This document shows, piece by piece, positions 1-4,785 of a DNA stretch of 7,131 nucleotides. Below the pieces are notes generated by a model that was not told the origin of the DNA, made no database searches, and saw only the letters and a list, made by a program, of their open reading frames with translations. Every line of letters starts with the position of its first letter. Within the stretch, counting starts at the first letter, position 1. A program made the translations under genes and the position numbers. Source of the stretch: Paracoccaceae bacterium (lineage in GTDB: Bacteria > Pseudomonadota > Alphaproteobacteria > Rhodobacterales > Rhodobacteraceae); assembly GCA_007121055.1 (NCBI GenBank), contig SKMM01000383.1, positions 1 to 7,131 of the forward strand. Direction: 5' to 3'.

Positions 1-102
1 GACGCCAGCGAAAAGGCGTGGGATGACATGCAAAAGTCCATGACCGCCGCCTGGGACTCCATCAGTGACGGCTTCCGCAACGCGATGAAACGCTTCCAGT
101 GA
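1..102 (+). CDS. C-terminal fragment of an unidentified protein (5' end outside window)
   Basis: Frame 1 is open from the first base and ends in TGA at 100-102, giving the last 33 residues of a protein whose start lies left of the window. The fragment has a spaced pattern of Ala-Trp-Asp and Phe/Met residues (AWDDM..., AWDSI..., GFRNAMKRF), which reads as an amphipathic helix and perhaps a coiled coil. Similar Ala-Trp repeats occur in small helical stress-response proteins of the sll1863 type, but this is a resemblance from memory and not a firm assignment. A strong hairpin begins at the base after the stop, which fits a real gene end. Function unknown. Confidence 0.6.
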   Translation, partial: DASEKAWDDMQKSMTAAWDSISDGFRNAMKRFQ

Positions 103-135
103 GGCGCGGCCGCCGCGCCCCAATCGGCGCGGCGG
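103..135 (+). terminator. Two mutually exclusive GC hairpins right after a stop codon (terminator-like)
   Basis: The base after the TGA begins GGCGCGG (103-109), which pairs perfectly with CCGCGCC (113-119) over a 3-base loop. The same right arm, extended to CCGCCGCGCC (110-119), pairs perfectly with GGCGCGGCGG (126-135) over a 6-base loop. The 10-bp stem is the stronger of the two. It is followed by GTTCAACC rather than a run of T, so this is not a textbook intrinsic terminator, although weak U-tracts are common in high-GC alphaproteobacteria. The position supports a role in ending the upstream transcript. Confidence 0.5.
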
Positions 136-187
136 GTTCAACCAGCGTCAGTCCGACCGTCACGCTTCCCCTGGTCTAGCGAGGGGC

Positions 188-345
188 ATAAAAATTTCCT
201 GTTCGCCGTAGCGGGACGTGGGCACGGCCTGCCGTAGCCTCCCTACGGGCCGGCAGCCCGAAACCCTGGCCGGCGTGGGAACCAAGACCCCGCTTGACGA
301 TTGCGGGCGGTGCTTTGCGAGGACTCACGCAGCATCACCCTCCCC
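188..345 (+). ncRNA. Candidate structured small RNA, possibly 6S-like; class not established
   Basis: This gene-free stretch is rich in potential pairing. A long stem-loop at 220-259 pairs 220-223 with 256-259, 225-228 with 249-252 and CCGTAG (232-237) with CTACGG (243-248). A second hairpin pairs CCCGC (289-293) with GCGGG (303-307), and a third lies within 309-339. A long-range stem can close the whole by pairing 197-200 with 320-323, 204-206 with 317-319 and 210-212 with 312-314. A weak promoter-like ATAAAA (188-193) lies 17 bases after CTTCCC (165-170), which would start an RNA near 199. The closing stem, open middle, 3'-side hairpin and roughly 150-nt length recall alphaproteobacterial 6S RNA. 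The GGGAACCAAGACC stretch at 277-289 also superficially resembles the GAACCAAGG of E. coli 6S RNA. I cannot align it to a covariance model, and the strand is inferred only from the promoter-like element. Confidence 0.33.
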
Positions 346-388
346 CCTAATGCCAACGCATAGACACCCGATGGGTGGACGGAGTGTC

Positions 389-424
389 GGTCAGCCGCCG
401 GTATGGCTCATGTGCCGGCTGACC
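389..424 (-). terminator. Hairpin overlapping the moaA stop codon
   Basis: GGTCAGCC (389-396) and GGCTGACC (417-424) form a perfect 8-bp inverted repeat around a 20-base loop that includes the last moaA codons and stop (391-393). A smaller hairpin, CACCC-GAT-GGGTG (365-377), follows on the minus strand, nested inside a GACAC/GTGTC pair (363-367 and 384-388). Neither is followed by a clear T-run in the minus direction. They may end or protect the moaA mRNA against the opposing region, but no direct terminator signature is seen. Confidence 0.3.
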
Positions 425-1395
425 TGGCCATCCACCCGCTGTCGGGAATAATCGAAATCATGCCCCTTGGGCTTTCGGGCGATGGCCGCGCGGATGGCGG
501 CTTCGACCTCTGAATCGTTCGGACTGGCGCGCAGAGGCGCGCGGAGGTCGGCCATGTCCTCCTGCCCCAGGCACATGTAGAGTTCGCCCGTGCAGGTCAG
601 CCGCACTCGATTGCAGGATTCGCAGAAATTGTGGGTAAGCGGCGTGATGAAACCGATCTTCTGGCCCGTCTCCTCCAACCGGACATAGCGGGCGGGGCCG
701 CCGCTGCGCTCGGCGAGGTCGGTGAGGGTGAACCGTTCGGCGAGGCGCGCGCGCAGGTCGCGCAGGGGCCAGTACTGGTCCAGCCGGTCCTCGCCGCCGA
801 GGTCTCCCATGGGCATGACCTCGATGAAGGTCAGGTCCATGTCGCGGGCGGCGCACCAGTCCACCAGCGCAAACAGCTCGTCCTCGTTGAAGCCCTTGAG
901 CGCGACGGCGTTGATCTTGACCCGCAGGCCTGCGGCCTGGGCCGCGTCAATGCCCTTGAGCACTTGCGGCAGGCGACCCCAGCGGGTGACCTCGGCGAAT
1001 TTCTTCTCGTCGAGCGTGTCGAGCGAAACGTTGATCCGCCGCACCCCGGCCGCGGCCAGATCACCGGCGAACCGCGCCAGCTGCGAGCCGTTCGTCGTCA
1101 GCGTCAGTTCCCGCAGGGCGCCGCTGTCGAGATGCCGGGACATGCCGCGGAAGAAGGTCAGGATGTCGCGGCGCACCAGCGGCTCTCCCCCGGTGATGCG
1201 CAGCTTGTGCACGCCCAGCCGGATGAAGGCCGAGCAGAGGCGGTCCAGTTCCTCCAGCGTCAGAAGCTCGGCCTTGGGCAGGAAGGTCATGTTTTCCGCC
1301 ATGCAATATACGCAGCGGAAATCGCAGCGGTCCGTCACCGAGACGCGCAGGTACGAGATCGGGCGGGCAAACGGATCGATGAGCGGCGCTGTCAT
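391..1395 (-). CDS. moaA: GTP 3',8-cyclase MoaA (molybdenum cofactor biosynthesis, radical SAM)
   Basis: MoaA is a cytosolic radical-SAM enzyme that converts GTP to 3',8-cyclo-7,8-dihydro-GTP, which MoaC then turns into cyclic pyranopterin monophosphate, the first committed precursor of molybdenum cofactor. The 334-residue product has the family's usual length. The N-terminal 4Fe-4S motif CX3CX2C is at Cys24, Cys28 and Cys31, followed by the SAM-binding GGEP motif at 69-72. The second, substrate-binding cluster motif CX2CX13C is at Cys258, Cys261 and Cys275. The protein ends in the Gly-Gly typical of MoaA, so it appears complete. The start at 1395 leaves the usual short lead before the first cluster. 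No strong ribosome binding site precedes it, only a TAGG at about -9 to -12. No other moa gene is in the window. It is divergent from the lipoprotein gene at 1478. Confidence 0.97.
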   Translation of the reverse strand: MTAPLIDPFARPISYLRVSVTDRCDFRCVYCMAENMTFLPKAELLTLEELDRLCSAFIRLGVHKLRITGGEPLVRRDILTFFRGMSRHLDSGALRELTLTTNGSQLARFAGDLAAAGVRRINVSLDTLDEKKFAEVTRWGRLPQVLKGIDAAQAAGLRVKINAVALKGFNEDELFALVDWCAARDMDLTFIEVMPMGDLGGEDRLDQYWPLRDLRARLAERFTLTDLAERSGGPARYVRLEETGQKIGFITPLTHNFCESCNRVRLTCTGELYMCLGQEDMADLRAPLRASPNDSEVEAAIRAAIARKPKGHDFDYSRQRVDGQVSRHMSHTGG

Positions 1396-1477
1396 GGCGG
1401 AAACCTAGACACCGCCCGACGGCGCGGCAAGCTCCGGCTGCGTTGCCGTGGCGGGCCCGACACGGTAACGGTGGGGC
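1396..1477. promoter_or_regulatory. Divergent promoter region between moaA and lipoprotein gene
   Basis: Both directions show the same layout. On the minus strand, TTGCCG (1430-1425) is followed after 17 bases by TAGGTT (1407-1402), then 6 bases to the moaA ATG. On the plus strand, TTGCCG (1443-1448) is followed after 17 bases by TAACGG (1466-1471), then 6 bases to the ATG at 1478. The two TTGCCG hexamers form an inverted repeat 12 bases apart. If these are -35/-10 pairs, transcription would start at or next to each ATG, giving leaderless mRNAs, which fits the poor ribosome binding sites on both sides. The -10 hexamers are weak matches, so this is a proposal. Confidence 0.4.
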
Positions 1478-1900
1478 ATGACAGGACGGTTTGCGATCAT
1501 CGGAGCGGTCGGGCTGCTGACGGGCTGTGCGGCCTTGCTGCAGAGGCCGGCGCCGCCGCCGGACGAGCCCGAGATCACGGAGACACGGGCCACCGAGGTG
1601 GCGCCAGAGGCCGAGGAGCGCGCGGCGCCGGAAGAGCCAGAGGCGGCGCCCGGAGTGCTGGGCCGCACCGTGGCGAGCCTCGGCGATCCCACCCAGGGCG
1701 GGGCGTGGCTGGTGACCGGCCTCGTGACCCAGGCCACGCCGGGCAGGGTCACCGATCTGGCCAGCGGGGCGCGGACGCGGGTGGAGCTGCGGCCCTCGGG
1801 AGCGGCGCCGGGCGCTGGCAGCCGGTTGTCGCTGGCCGGGTTCCAGGCGCTGGGCCTGCCGCTGACCGCCCTGCCCGACCTCGAGGTGACGCGGGAGTGA
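1478..1900 (+). CDS. Small secreted lipoprotein of unknown function
   Basis: The 140-residue product starts with a short basic end, a hydrophobic stretch (about residues 5-14) and a lipobox Leu-Thr-Gly-Cys with the lipidated cysteine at position 17. It should therefore be exported, lipid-modified and anchored in the envelope. Residues about 25-58 are a low-complexity linker rich in Pro, Glu and Ala. The rest (about 59-140) is a compact domain beginning VLGRTVASLGDP and containing a Gly-Arg-Val segment and the SRLSLAGFQALGLPLTALP region. Related Rhodobacterales lipoproteins are, as I recall, sometimes labelled D-galactarate dehydratase. Nothing in this sequence supports that enzyme activity, and the length is far too short for it. 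The ATG has no well-spaced ribosome binding site (GGTGGGG ends one base before it), consistent with a possibly leaderless mRNA. Confidence 0.8.
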   Translation: MTGRFAIIGAVGLLTGCAALLQRPAPPPDEPEITETRATEVAPEAEERAAPEEPEAAPGVLGRTVASLGDPTQGGAWLVTGLVTQATPGRVTDLASGARTRVELRPSGAAPGAGSRLSLAGFQALGLPLTALPDLEVTRE

Positions 1901-2000
1901 CCGGCGCAGCTGGACAGGCGCGCGTGTCGCCCCCCGCAGGCTGCGCACAGAAGGCGGCGGGCGGACGGCGCGGACTTCCCGGCGGGGACGGGGGGTCGAC

Positions 2001-2639
2001 ATGACCGCCGGGGTGGGCCGGATCATCGAGACCGAGGCCTGCGTGGCCGAAGGGGCGCAGTGGCTGGCGGAGGTCGAGCCGCGCTTTGCCCATGTGCTGG
2101 CGCTGGACGGCCCGCCGCCCCTGCGCCGGCGCGCGGACGGCTTCGCCGCGCTGATGGGCGCCATTGTCAGCCAGCAGGTGAGCGTCGCCGCGGCGGCAGC
2201 GATCTGGGGCCGGCTGGACGCCGCGGGACTGACCGACCCCGTTGCGGTGGCCGCCGCCCCGGAGGGAGCGCTGCGCGCCGCCGGGCTGAGCCGGCAGAAG
2301 ATCCGCTATGTCCGGGCGCTGGCCGACGCCGGCATCGATTACTGCGCCCTGCGCCACGCCCCGGACGCCGAGGTCGTCGCCACGCTGGTCGCCGTGCCCG
2401 GGATCGGCCGCTGGACGGCCGAGATCTATGCGATGTTCTCACTCGGCCGCGCGGATGTCTTCGCGCCGGCGGACCTTGCGCTGCAGGAGTCCGCGCGCAG
2501 CCTCTTTGCCCTGCCAGACCGCCCGCGCGAGGCCGCGCTGCGCCAGATGGCCGAGGCCTGGTCGCCCTGGCGCGCGGTTGCGGCGCGGATGCTGTGGGCC
2601 TATTACCGGCTCGACCGCGGGCGCGAGGGGGTTTCATGA
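2001..2639 (+). CDS. DNA-3-methyladenine glycosylase II (AlkA/MAG type, HhH-GPD superfamily)
   Basis: This 212-residue protein is a base-excision repair glycosylase that would remove alkylated purines such as 3-methyladenine from DNA. The conserved early segment IVSQQVS (55-61) is typical of the AlkA/MAG1 group. The helix-hairpin-helix reads VPGIGRWTAE (132-141), and the catalytic aspartate follows at Asp158 in VFAPADLAL. There is no CX6CX2CX5C iron-sulfur motif at the C-terminus, which argues against endonuclease III or MutY. It is shorter than E. coli AlkA (282 residues) because it lacks the N-terminal extra domain, as in yeast MAG1-like members. The ATG at 2001 is preceded only by a G-rich stretch (about 1985-1996). 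Its stop overlaps the next start (ATGA at 2636-2639), so the two are probably translationally coupled. Confidence 0.93.
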   Translation: MTAGVGRIIETEACVAEGAQWLAEVEPRFAHVLALDGPPPLRRRADGFAALMGAIVSQQVSVAAAAAIWGRLDAAGLTDPVAVAAAPEGALRAAGLSRQKIRYVRALADAGIDYCALRHAPDAEVVATLVAVPGIGRWTAEIYAMFSLGRADVFAPADLALQESARSLFALPDRPREAALRQMAEAWSPWRAVAARMLWAYYRLDRGREGVS

Positions 2640-3298
2640 CACGCAGGCTTGCCACCGGCCGCCGAGGCCCGGCCTCGGGGGTGGTGAAGAACGCCGTGGT
2701 GTTCCTGCACGGCTATGGCGCGGATGGGGGCGACCTGCTGGGGCTGGCCGATCCGCTGGCGCCGCATCTGCCCGACACGCTGTTCCTGGCGCCAGACGCG
2801 CCCGAGCGCTGCGTGGGCAACCCGTTCGGGTACCAGTGGTTTCCGATCCCGTGGCTCGATGGGTCGTCCGAGGCCGCCGCGGCCGAGGGGGCGGCACGCG
2901 CGCAGGCTGATCTGGACGCCTGGCTCGACGCGCTGATGGCCGAAGAGGGGCTGGAGGCGCGGCAGGTCGCGCTGGTGGGGTTCTCGCAAGGCACGATGAT
3001 GGCGCTGGCCGTGGCCCCGCGGCGGGCCGAGCCGCTGGCGGGCGTCGTGGGGTTCTCCGGCCGGCTGCTGGCACCCGAGCGGCTTGCCACCGAGGCGACC
3101 AGCCGTCCGCCGGTCCTGTTGATCCACGGCGACGCCGACGATGTCGTCCCGCCGCAATGCCTACCCGAGGCGGCCGAGGCGTTGCAAGGCGCGGGCTTCA
3201 CCGTCTATGCCCATGTCATGCGGGGGACTGGCCATGGCATCGCGCCCGACGGGCTGTCGGTGGCGCTGGCCTTCCTGCGCGACGTGCTGCCAGGCTGA
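2636..3298 (+). CDS. Phospholipase/carboxylesterase-family alpha/beta hydrolase
   Basis: The 220-residue product is a cytosolic serine hydrolase of the abhydrolase_2 (phospholipase/carboxylesterase) family. These proteins usually cleave short-chain esters or lysophospholipids, and the natural substrate here cannot be told. The fold starts with the oxyanion-side HGYGADGGDL segment (25-34). The nucleophile elbow is GFSQG with Ser117. The likely acid is Asp168 in HGDADDVVP, and the catalytic histidine is His200 in GTGHGI, so the triad is complete. The start at 2636 is chosen because GAGGGG (2625-2630) lies 5 bases upstream and the ATG overlaps the glycosylase stop. The same frame stays open much further upstream (to 2060), but that part lies inside the glycosylase gene and is not expected to be translated. 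No signal peptide is seen. Confidence 0.93.
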   Translation: MTRRLATGRRGPASGVVKNAVVFLHGYGADGGDLLGLADPLAPHLPDTLFLAPDAPERCVGNPFGYQWFPIPWLDGSSEAAAAEGAARAQADLDAWLDALMAEEGLEARQVALVGFSQGTMMALAVAPRRAEPLAGVVGFSGRLLAPERLATEATSRPPVLLIHGDADDVVPPQCLPEAAEALQGAGFTVYAHVMRGTGHGIAPDGLSVALAFLRDVLPG

Positions 3299-3312
3299 GC
3301 CTCGGCCGAGGC
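3299..3312. repeat. 14-bp perfect palindrome after the hydrolase stop
   Basis: GCCTCGGCCGAGGC reads the same on both strands and starts at the base after the TGA at 3296-3298. It could fold into a small stem at the mRNA 3' end or be a protein site. It has no T-run, and no known consensus was recognised. It separates the hydrolase gene from the small basic gene starting 30 bases later. Confidence 0.45.
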
Positions 3313-3341
3313 AGTTCACACAACGGGGAATGGGGCCGACG

Positions 3342-3539
3342 ATGAACTTCCCGCGACTGCTGACCCGTCTGCTGCAGCTGTTCGCCGTGCGCGCGCTGTG
3401 GCGCGCAAGTCGTCCGACCCGCCCGGGTCCGACCACAGGGGCGCGCCGGAATGGTGCGCCGGGACCGGCCCGCGCTCAGCGGGAGGCCGCCAAGCGCGCC
3501 CGCCAGGCTGCGCGCATCACCCGCCGCCTCGGGCGCTGA
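3342..3539 (+). CDS. Small arginine-rich protein of unknown function (65 aa)
   Basis: An ATG at 3342 opens a 65-residue frame ending at 3539. The product has 16 arginines and one lysine against a single glutamate. An N-terminal hydrophobic/basic helix (about 3-21) is followed by a Pro/Gly-rich middle (about 25-43) and a C-terminal helix with the pattern AAKRARQAARITRRLGR. I recall short Rhodobacterales proteins of similar size ending in nearly the same KRARQAxRxTRRxGR tail, so I consider it real, but I know no function. Strong positive charge could mean nucleic acid or membrane-surface binding. A modest G-rich stretch (GGGG at 3333-3336) precedes the start. It follows the hydrolase gene by 43 bases and may share its transcript. 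The same frame is open upstream to 3141, but inside the hydrolase gene. Confidence 0.62.
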   Translation: MNFPRLLTRLLQLFAVRALWRASRPTRPGPTTGARRNGAPGPARAQREAAKRARQAARITRRLGR

Positions 3540-3645
3540 TCGCGGCCCGGCCGGAGCCCTTCTGCGGTTGCCCGAAGGTTAGAACGGACCGAGGCCGCGC
3601 GACGGGCCGCAGATCGCAAACATCAGCTGGATATTCAGGCCGGCT

Positions 3646-4083
3646 TCAGCGGCGGCGGAGACGAATGACCACGTCCACGCGGGACACCTCGGCGCCGGCG
3701 GGCGTGCTGGGCAGACGGGCAATCTCCAACTCCTCCGCCGGGGCGTCGGTTAGCTCTGCGGTATCTTCCCAGTAGAAATGCGGGTGGTCGTCGATACGGG
3801 TATCGAAATAGCTCCGGGTTCCGTCGACCGTGACCTCCTGCACCAGCCCAGCCGCGCAGAAGGCGCGCAGCGTGTTGTAGACGGTGGCCAGCGATACCGC
3901 CTCGCCCTCGGCCTGCGCGGCGGCGTAGAGCCCTTCGGCGGTCACATGCCGGTCGCGACCGTCCCCCACCAGCAGTGCCGCCAGTGCCACGCGCTGTTTC
4001 GTGGGCCGCAGCCCCGCGCGGGCCAGCCAGCGGCCACCACGGTCCACGGCGTTGTCAGAGATGGGCGCGGTCAAATCGGTCAT
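3646..4083 (-). CDS. irr: Iron response regulator Irr (Fur family)
   Basis: The 145-residue protein is a Fur-superfamily DNA-binding regulator. In alphaproteobacteria Irr acts when iron is low, controlling haem synthesis, iron storage and iron uptake genes, and it senses iron through haem. The winged-helix part includes GLRPTKQRVAL (24-34) and the recognition helix SLATVYNTLRAF (64-75). The segment TVDGTRSYFDT and the ending VDVVIRLRRR closely follow Bradyrhizobium Irr as I know it. There are no CXXC zinc motifs, unlike Fur or Zur. The N-terminal haem motif (GCPW) of Bradyrhizobium Irr is absent. The usual HHH haem site is here His100-Pro-His102. The start at 4083 has no clear ribosome binding site, and a possible promoter would place transcription only about five bases upstream. 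It is divergent from fabA. Confidence 0.9.
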   Translation of the reverse strand: MTDLTAPISDNAVDRGGRWLARAGLRPTKQRVALAALLVGDGRDRHVTAEGLYAAAQAEGEAVSLATVYNTLRAFCAAGLVQEVTVDGTRSYFDTRIDDHPHFYWEDTAELTDAPAEELEIARLPSTPAGAEVSRVDVVIRLRRR

Positions 4084-4086
4084 TGC

Positions 4087-4140
4087 AAGTCAGGAATTAA
4101 GGGGTCGGCGCCGGAATTTCAAATGAAAATGAGTCGCAAG
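4087..4140 (-). promoter_or_regulatory. Possible irr promoter with overlapping iron-regulator-like site
   Basis: On the minus strand TTGAAA (4122-4117) lies 16 bases before TTAATT (4100-4095), an acceptable -35/-10 pair that would start transcription near 4088, just before the irr ATG. The -35 sits inside the inverted repeat TTTCA-AA-TGAAA (4117-4128). The AT-rich stretch 4120-4140 (AAATGAAAATGAG then TCGCAAG) looks like a degenerate Fur-type box. A site here could let Irr or another Fur-family protein control irr and perhaps the divergent fabA. The match is by eye and not to a computed matrix. Confidence 0.35.
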
Positions 4141-4151
4141 CGCCTGTCGGC

Positions 4152-4177
4152 CCGCCGGTGCCGACGGCCTCCGGCGG
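4152..4177 (+). other. GC-rich hairpin upstream of fabA
   Basis: CCGCCGG (4152-4158) pairs perfectly with CCGGCGG (4171-4177) over a 12-base loop, in the gap between irr and fabA. A weak promoter-like pair, TTGCCA (4183-4188) and GTAGAG (4206-4211), follows it. If the fabA transcript starts further left, the hairpin would lie in the mRNA leader; otherwise it is only DNA-level symmetry. No riboswitch class is recognised. Confidence 0.25.
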
Positions 4178-4247
4178 CAGGCTTGCCAGCCCGCGCGACC
4201 CGGTGGTAGAGGGGCGCGTGATTGCGGTGGACAGGGATCGGCCAAAC

Positions 4248-4757
4248 ATGACGGCGTTTCCGAAACAGTTCGACAGGGACGCGCTCCTGGCTTGCGCGCG
4301 CGGGGAACTGTTCGGCCCGGGCAATGCACAGCTGCCGCTGCCGCCGATGCTGATGATGGACCGCATCACCGACATCTCGGAGGATGGCGGGGCCCACGGC
4401 AAGGGGCATGTGGTGGCGGAATTCGACATCACGCCCGATCTGTGGTTCTTCGACTGCCATTTCCCCGGCAACCCGATCATGCCCGGCTGCCTCGGCCTCG
4501 ACGGGCTGTGGCAGCTGACGGGCTTCAACCTCGGCTGGCGCGGCTGGCAGGGGCGTGGTTATGCGCTGGGCGTGGGCGAGGTGAAGCTGACCGGTATGGT
4601 CCGGCCCGACCGCAAGCTGTTGCGCTATTTCGTCGATTTCACCAAGGCGGTACAGACCCGCCGGCTGACCATGGGCGTCGCCGACGGCCGGGTCGAGGCC
4701 GACGGTGAGCTCATCTACGCCGTCAAGGACATGAAGGTCGCGCTGTCCGAGAGCTGA
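4248..4757 (+). CDS. fabA: 3-hydroxydecanoyl-ACP dehydratase/isomerase FabA
   Basis: FabA dehydrates 3-hydroxydecanoyl-ACP and isomerises the trans-2 product to cis-3-decenoyl-ACP, the branch point of oxygen-independent unsaturated fatty acid synthesis in the cytosol. The 169-residue product matches the family length. The active-site histidine is His71 in CHFPGNPIMPG, and the partner aspartate is Asp85 in GLDGLWQL, equivalent to E. coli His70 and Asp84. The frame can be extended to a GTG at 4158, but the ATG at 4248 is preferred: the family begins just before the FDRDALLACARGELFGPGN segment (8-25), and an AGGG lies at 4233-4236. fabB follows after 28 bases, so fabA and fabB should share one transcript. 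Confidence 0.96.
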   Translation: MTAFPKQFDRDALLACARGELFGPGNAQLPLPPMLMMDRITDISEDGGAHGKGHVVAEFDITPDLWFFDCHFPGNPIMPGCLGLDGLWQLTGFNLGWRGWQGRGYALGVGEVKLTGMVRPDRKLLRYFVDFTKAVQTRRLTMGVADGRVEADGELIYAVKDMKVALSES

Positions 4758-4769
4758 GGCGCGCGCCCC

Positions 4770-4777
4770 AGGAGGAG
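4770..4777 (+). promoter_or_regulatory. Strong ribosome binding site of fabB
   Basis: AGGAGGAG lies 8 bases before the fabB ATG at 4786. It is the best Shine-Dalgarno match in the window and fixes the fabB start. The strength may favour high FabB output relative to the weaker sites of fabA and purM. Confidence 0.85.
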
Positions 4778-4785
4778 AAACGCCC

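Noticed and set aside
165..193. CCCCT/AGGGG stem (168-172 with 182-186) as an intrinsic terminator before the A-rich run
   Set aside because: The stem is only 5 bp, and on the + strand it is followed by CATAAAAATTT with no early T-run. It is better read as the spacer of a possible promoter.
218..451. 77-codon + strand frame over the structured region and the moaA end
   Set aside because: It has no ribosome binding site, it runs into antisense moaA sequence, and its composition is unremarkable. RNA structure explains the region better.
631..2004. Long + strand open frame (457 codons) opposite moaA and across the lipoprotein gene
   Set aside because: It is antisense to a complete, motif-rich moaA and out of frame with the lipoprotein gene. 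Its composition is the low-complexity Arg/Gly/Ala type expected from high-GC shadow frames, and no family is recognisable.
1061..2164. Long minus-strand open frame (367 codons) crossing moaA, the lipoprotein gene and the glycosylase start
   Set aside because: It overlaps three better-supported genes in other frames and shows no motif. Long empty frames are common at this GC content.
2060..2635. In-frame upstream extension of the hydrolase gene, giving a 412-residue protein
   Set aside because: The extra residues are Arg/Ala/Gly-rich shadow sequence inside the glycosylase gene. The hydrolase family starts near 2636, where a GAGGGG site and an ATGA overlap define the start.
3540..3645. Convergent gap between the small basic gene and irr, checked for a shared terminator
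   Set aside because: Only a weak 5-bp stem (3558-3562 with 3574-3578) around an 11-base loop was found, with no T-run in either direction. This is not enough to call a terminator.
4158..4247. Upstream GTG start for fabA adding 30 residues
   Set aside because: The added residues do not resemble the FabA N-terminus, and the frame includes the GC hairpin arm. The ATG at 4248 gives the normal 169-residue length with an AGGG upstream.
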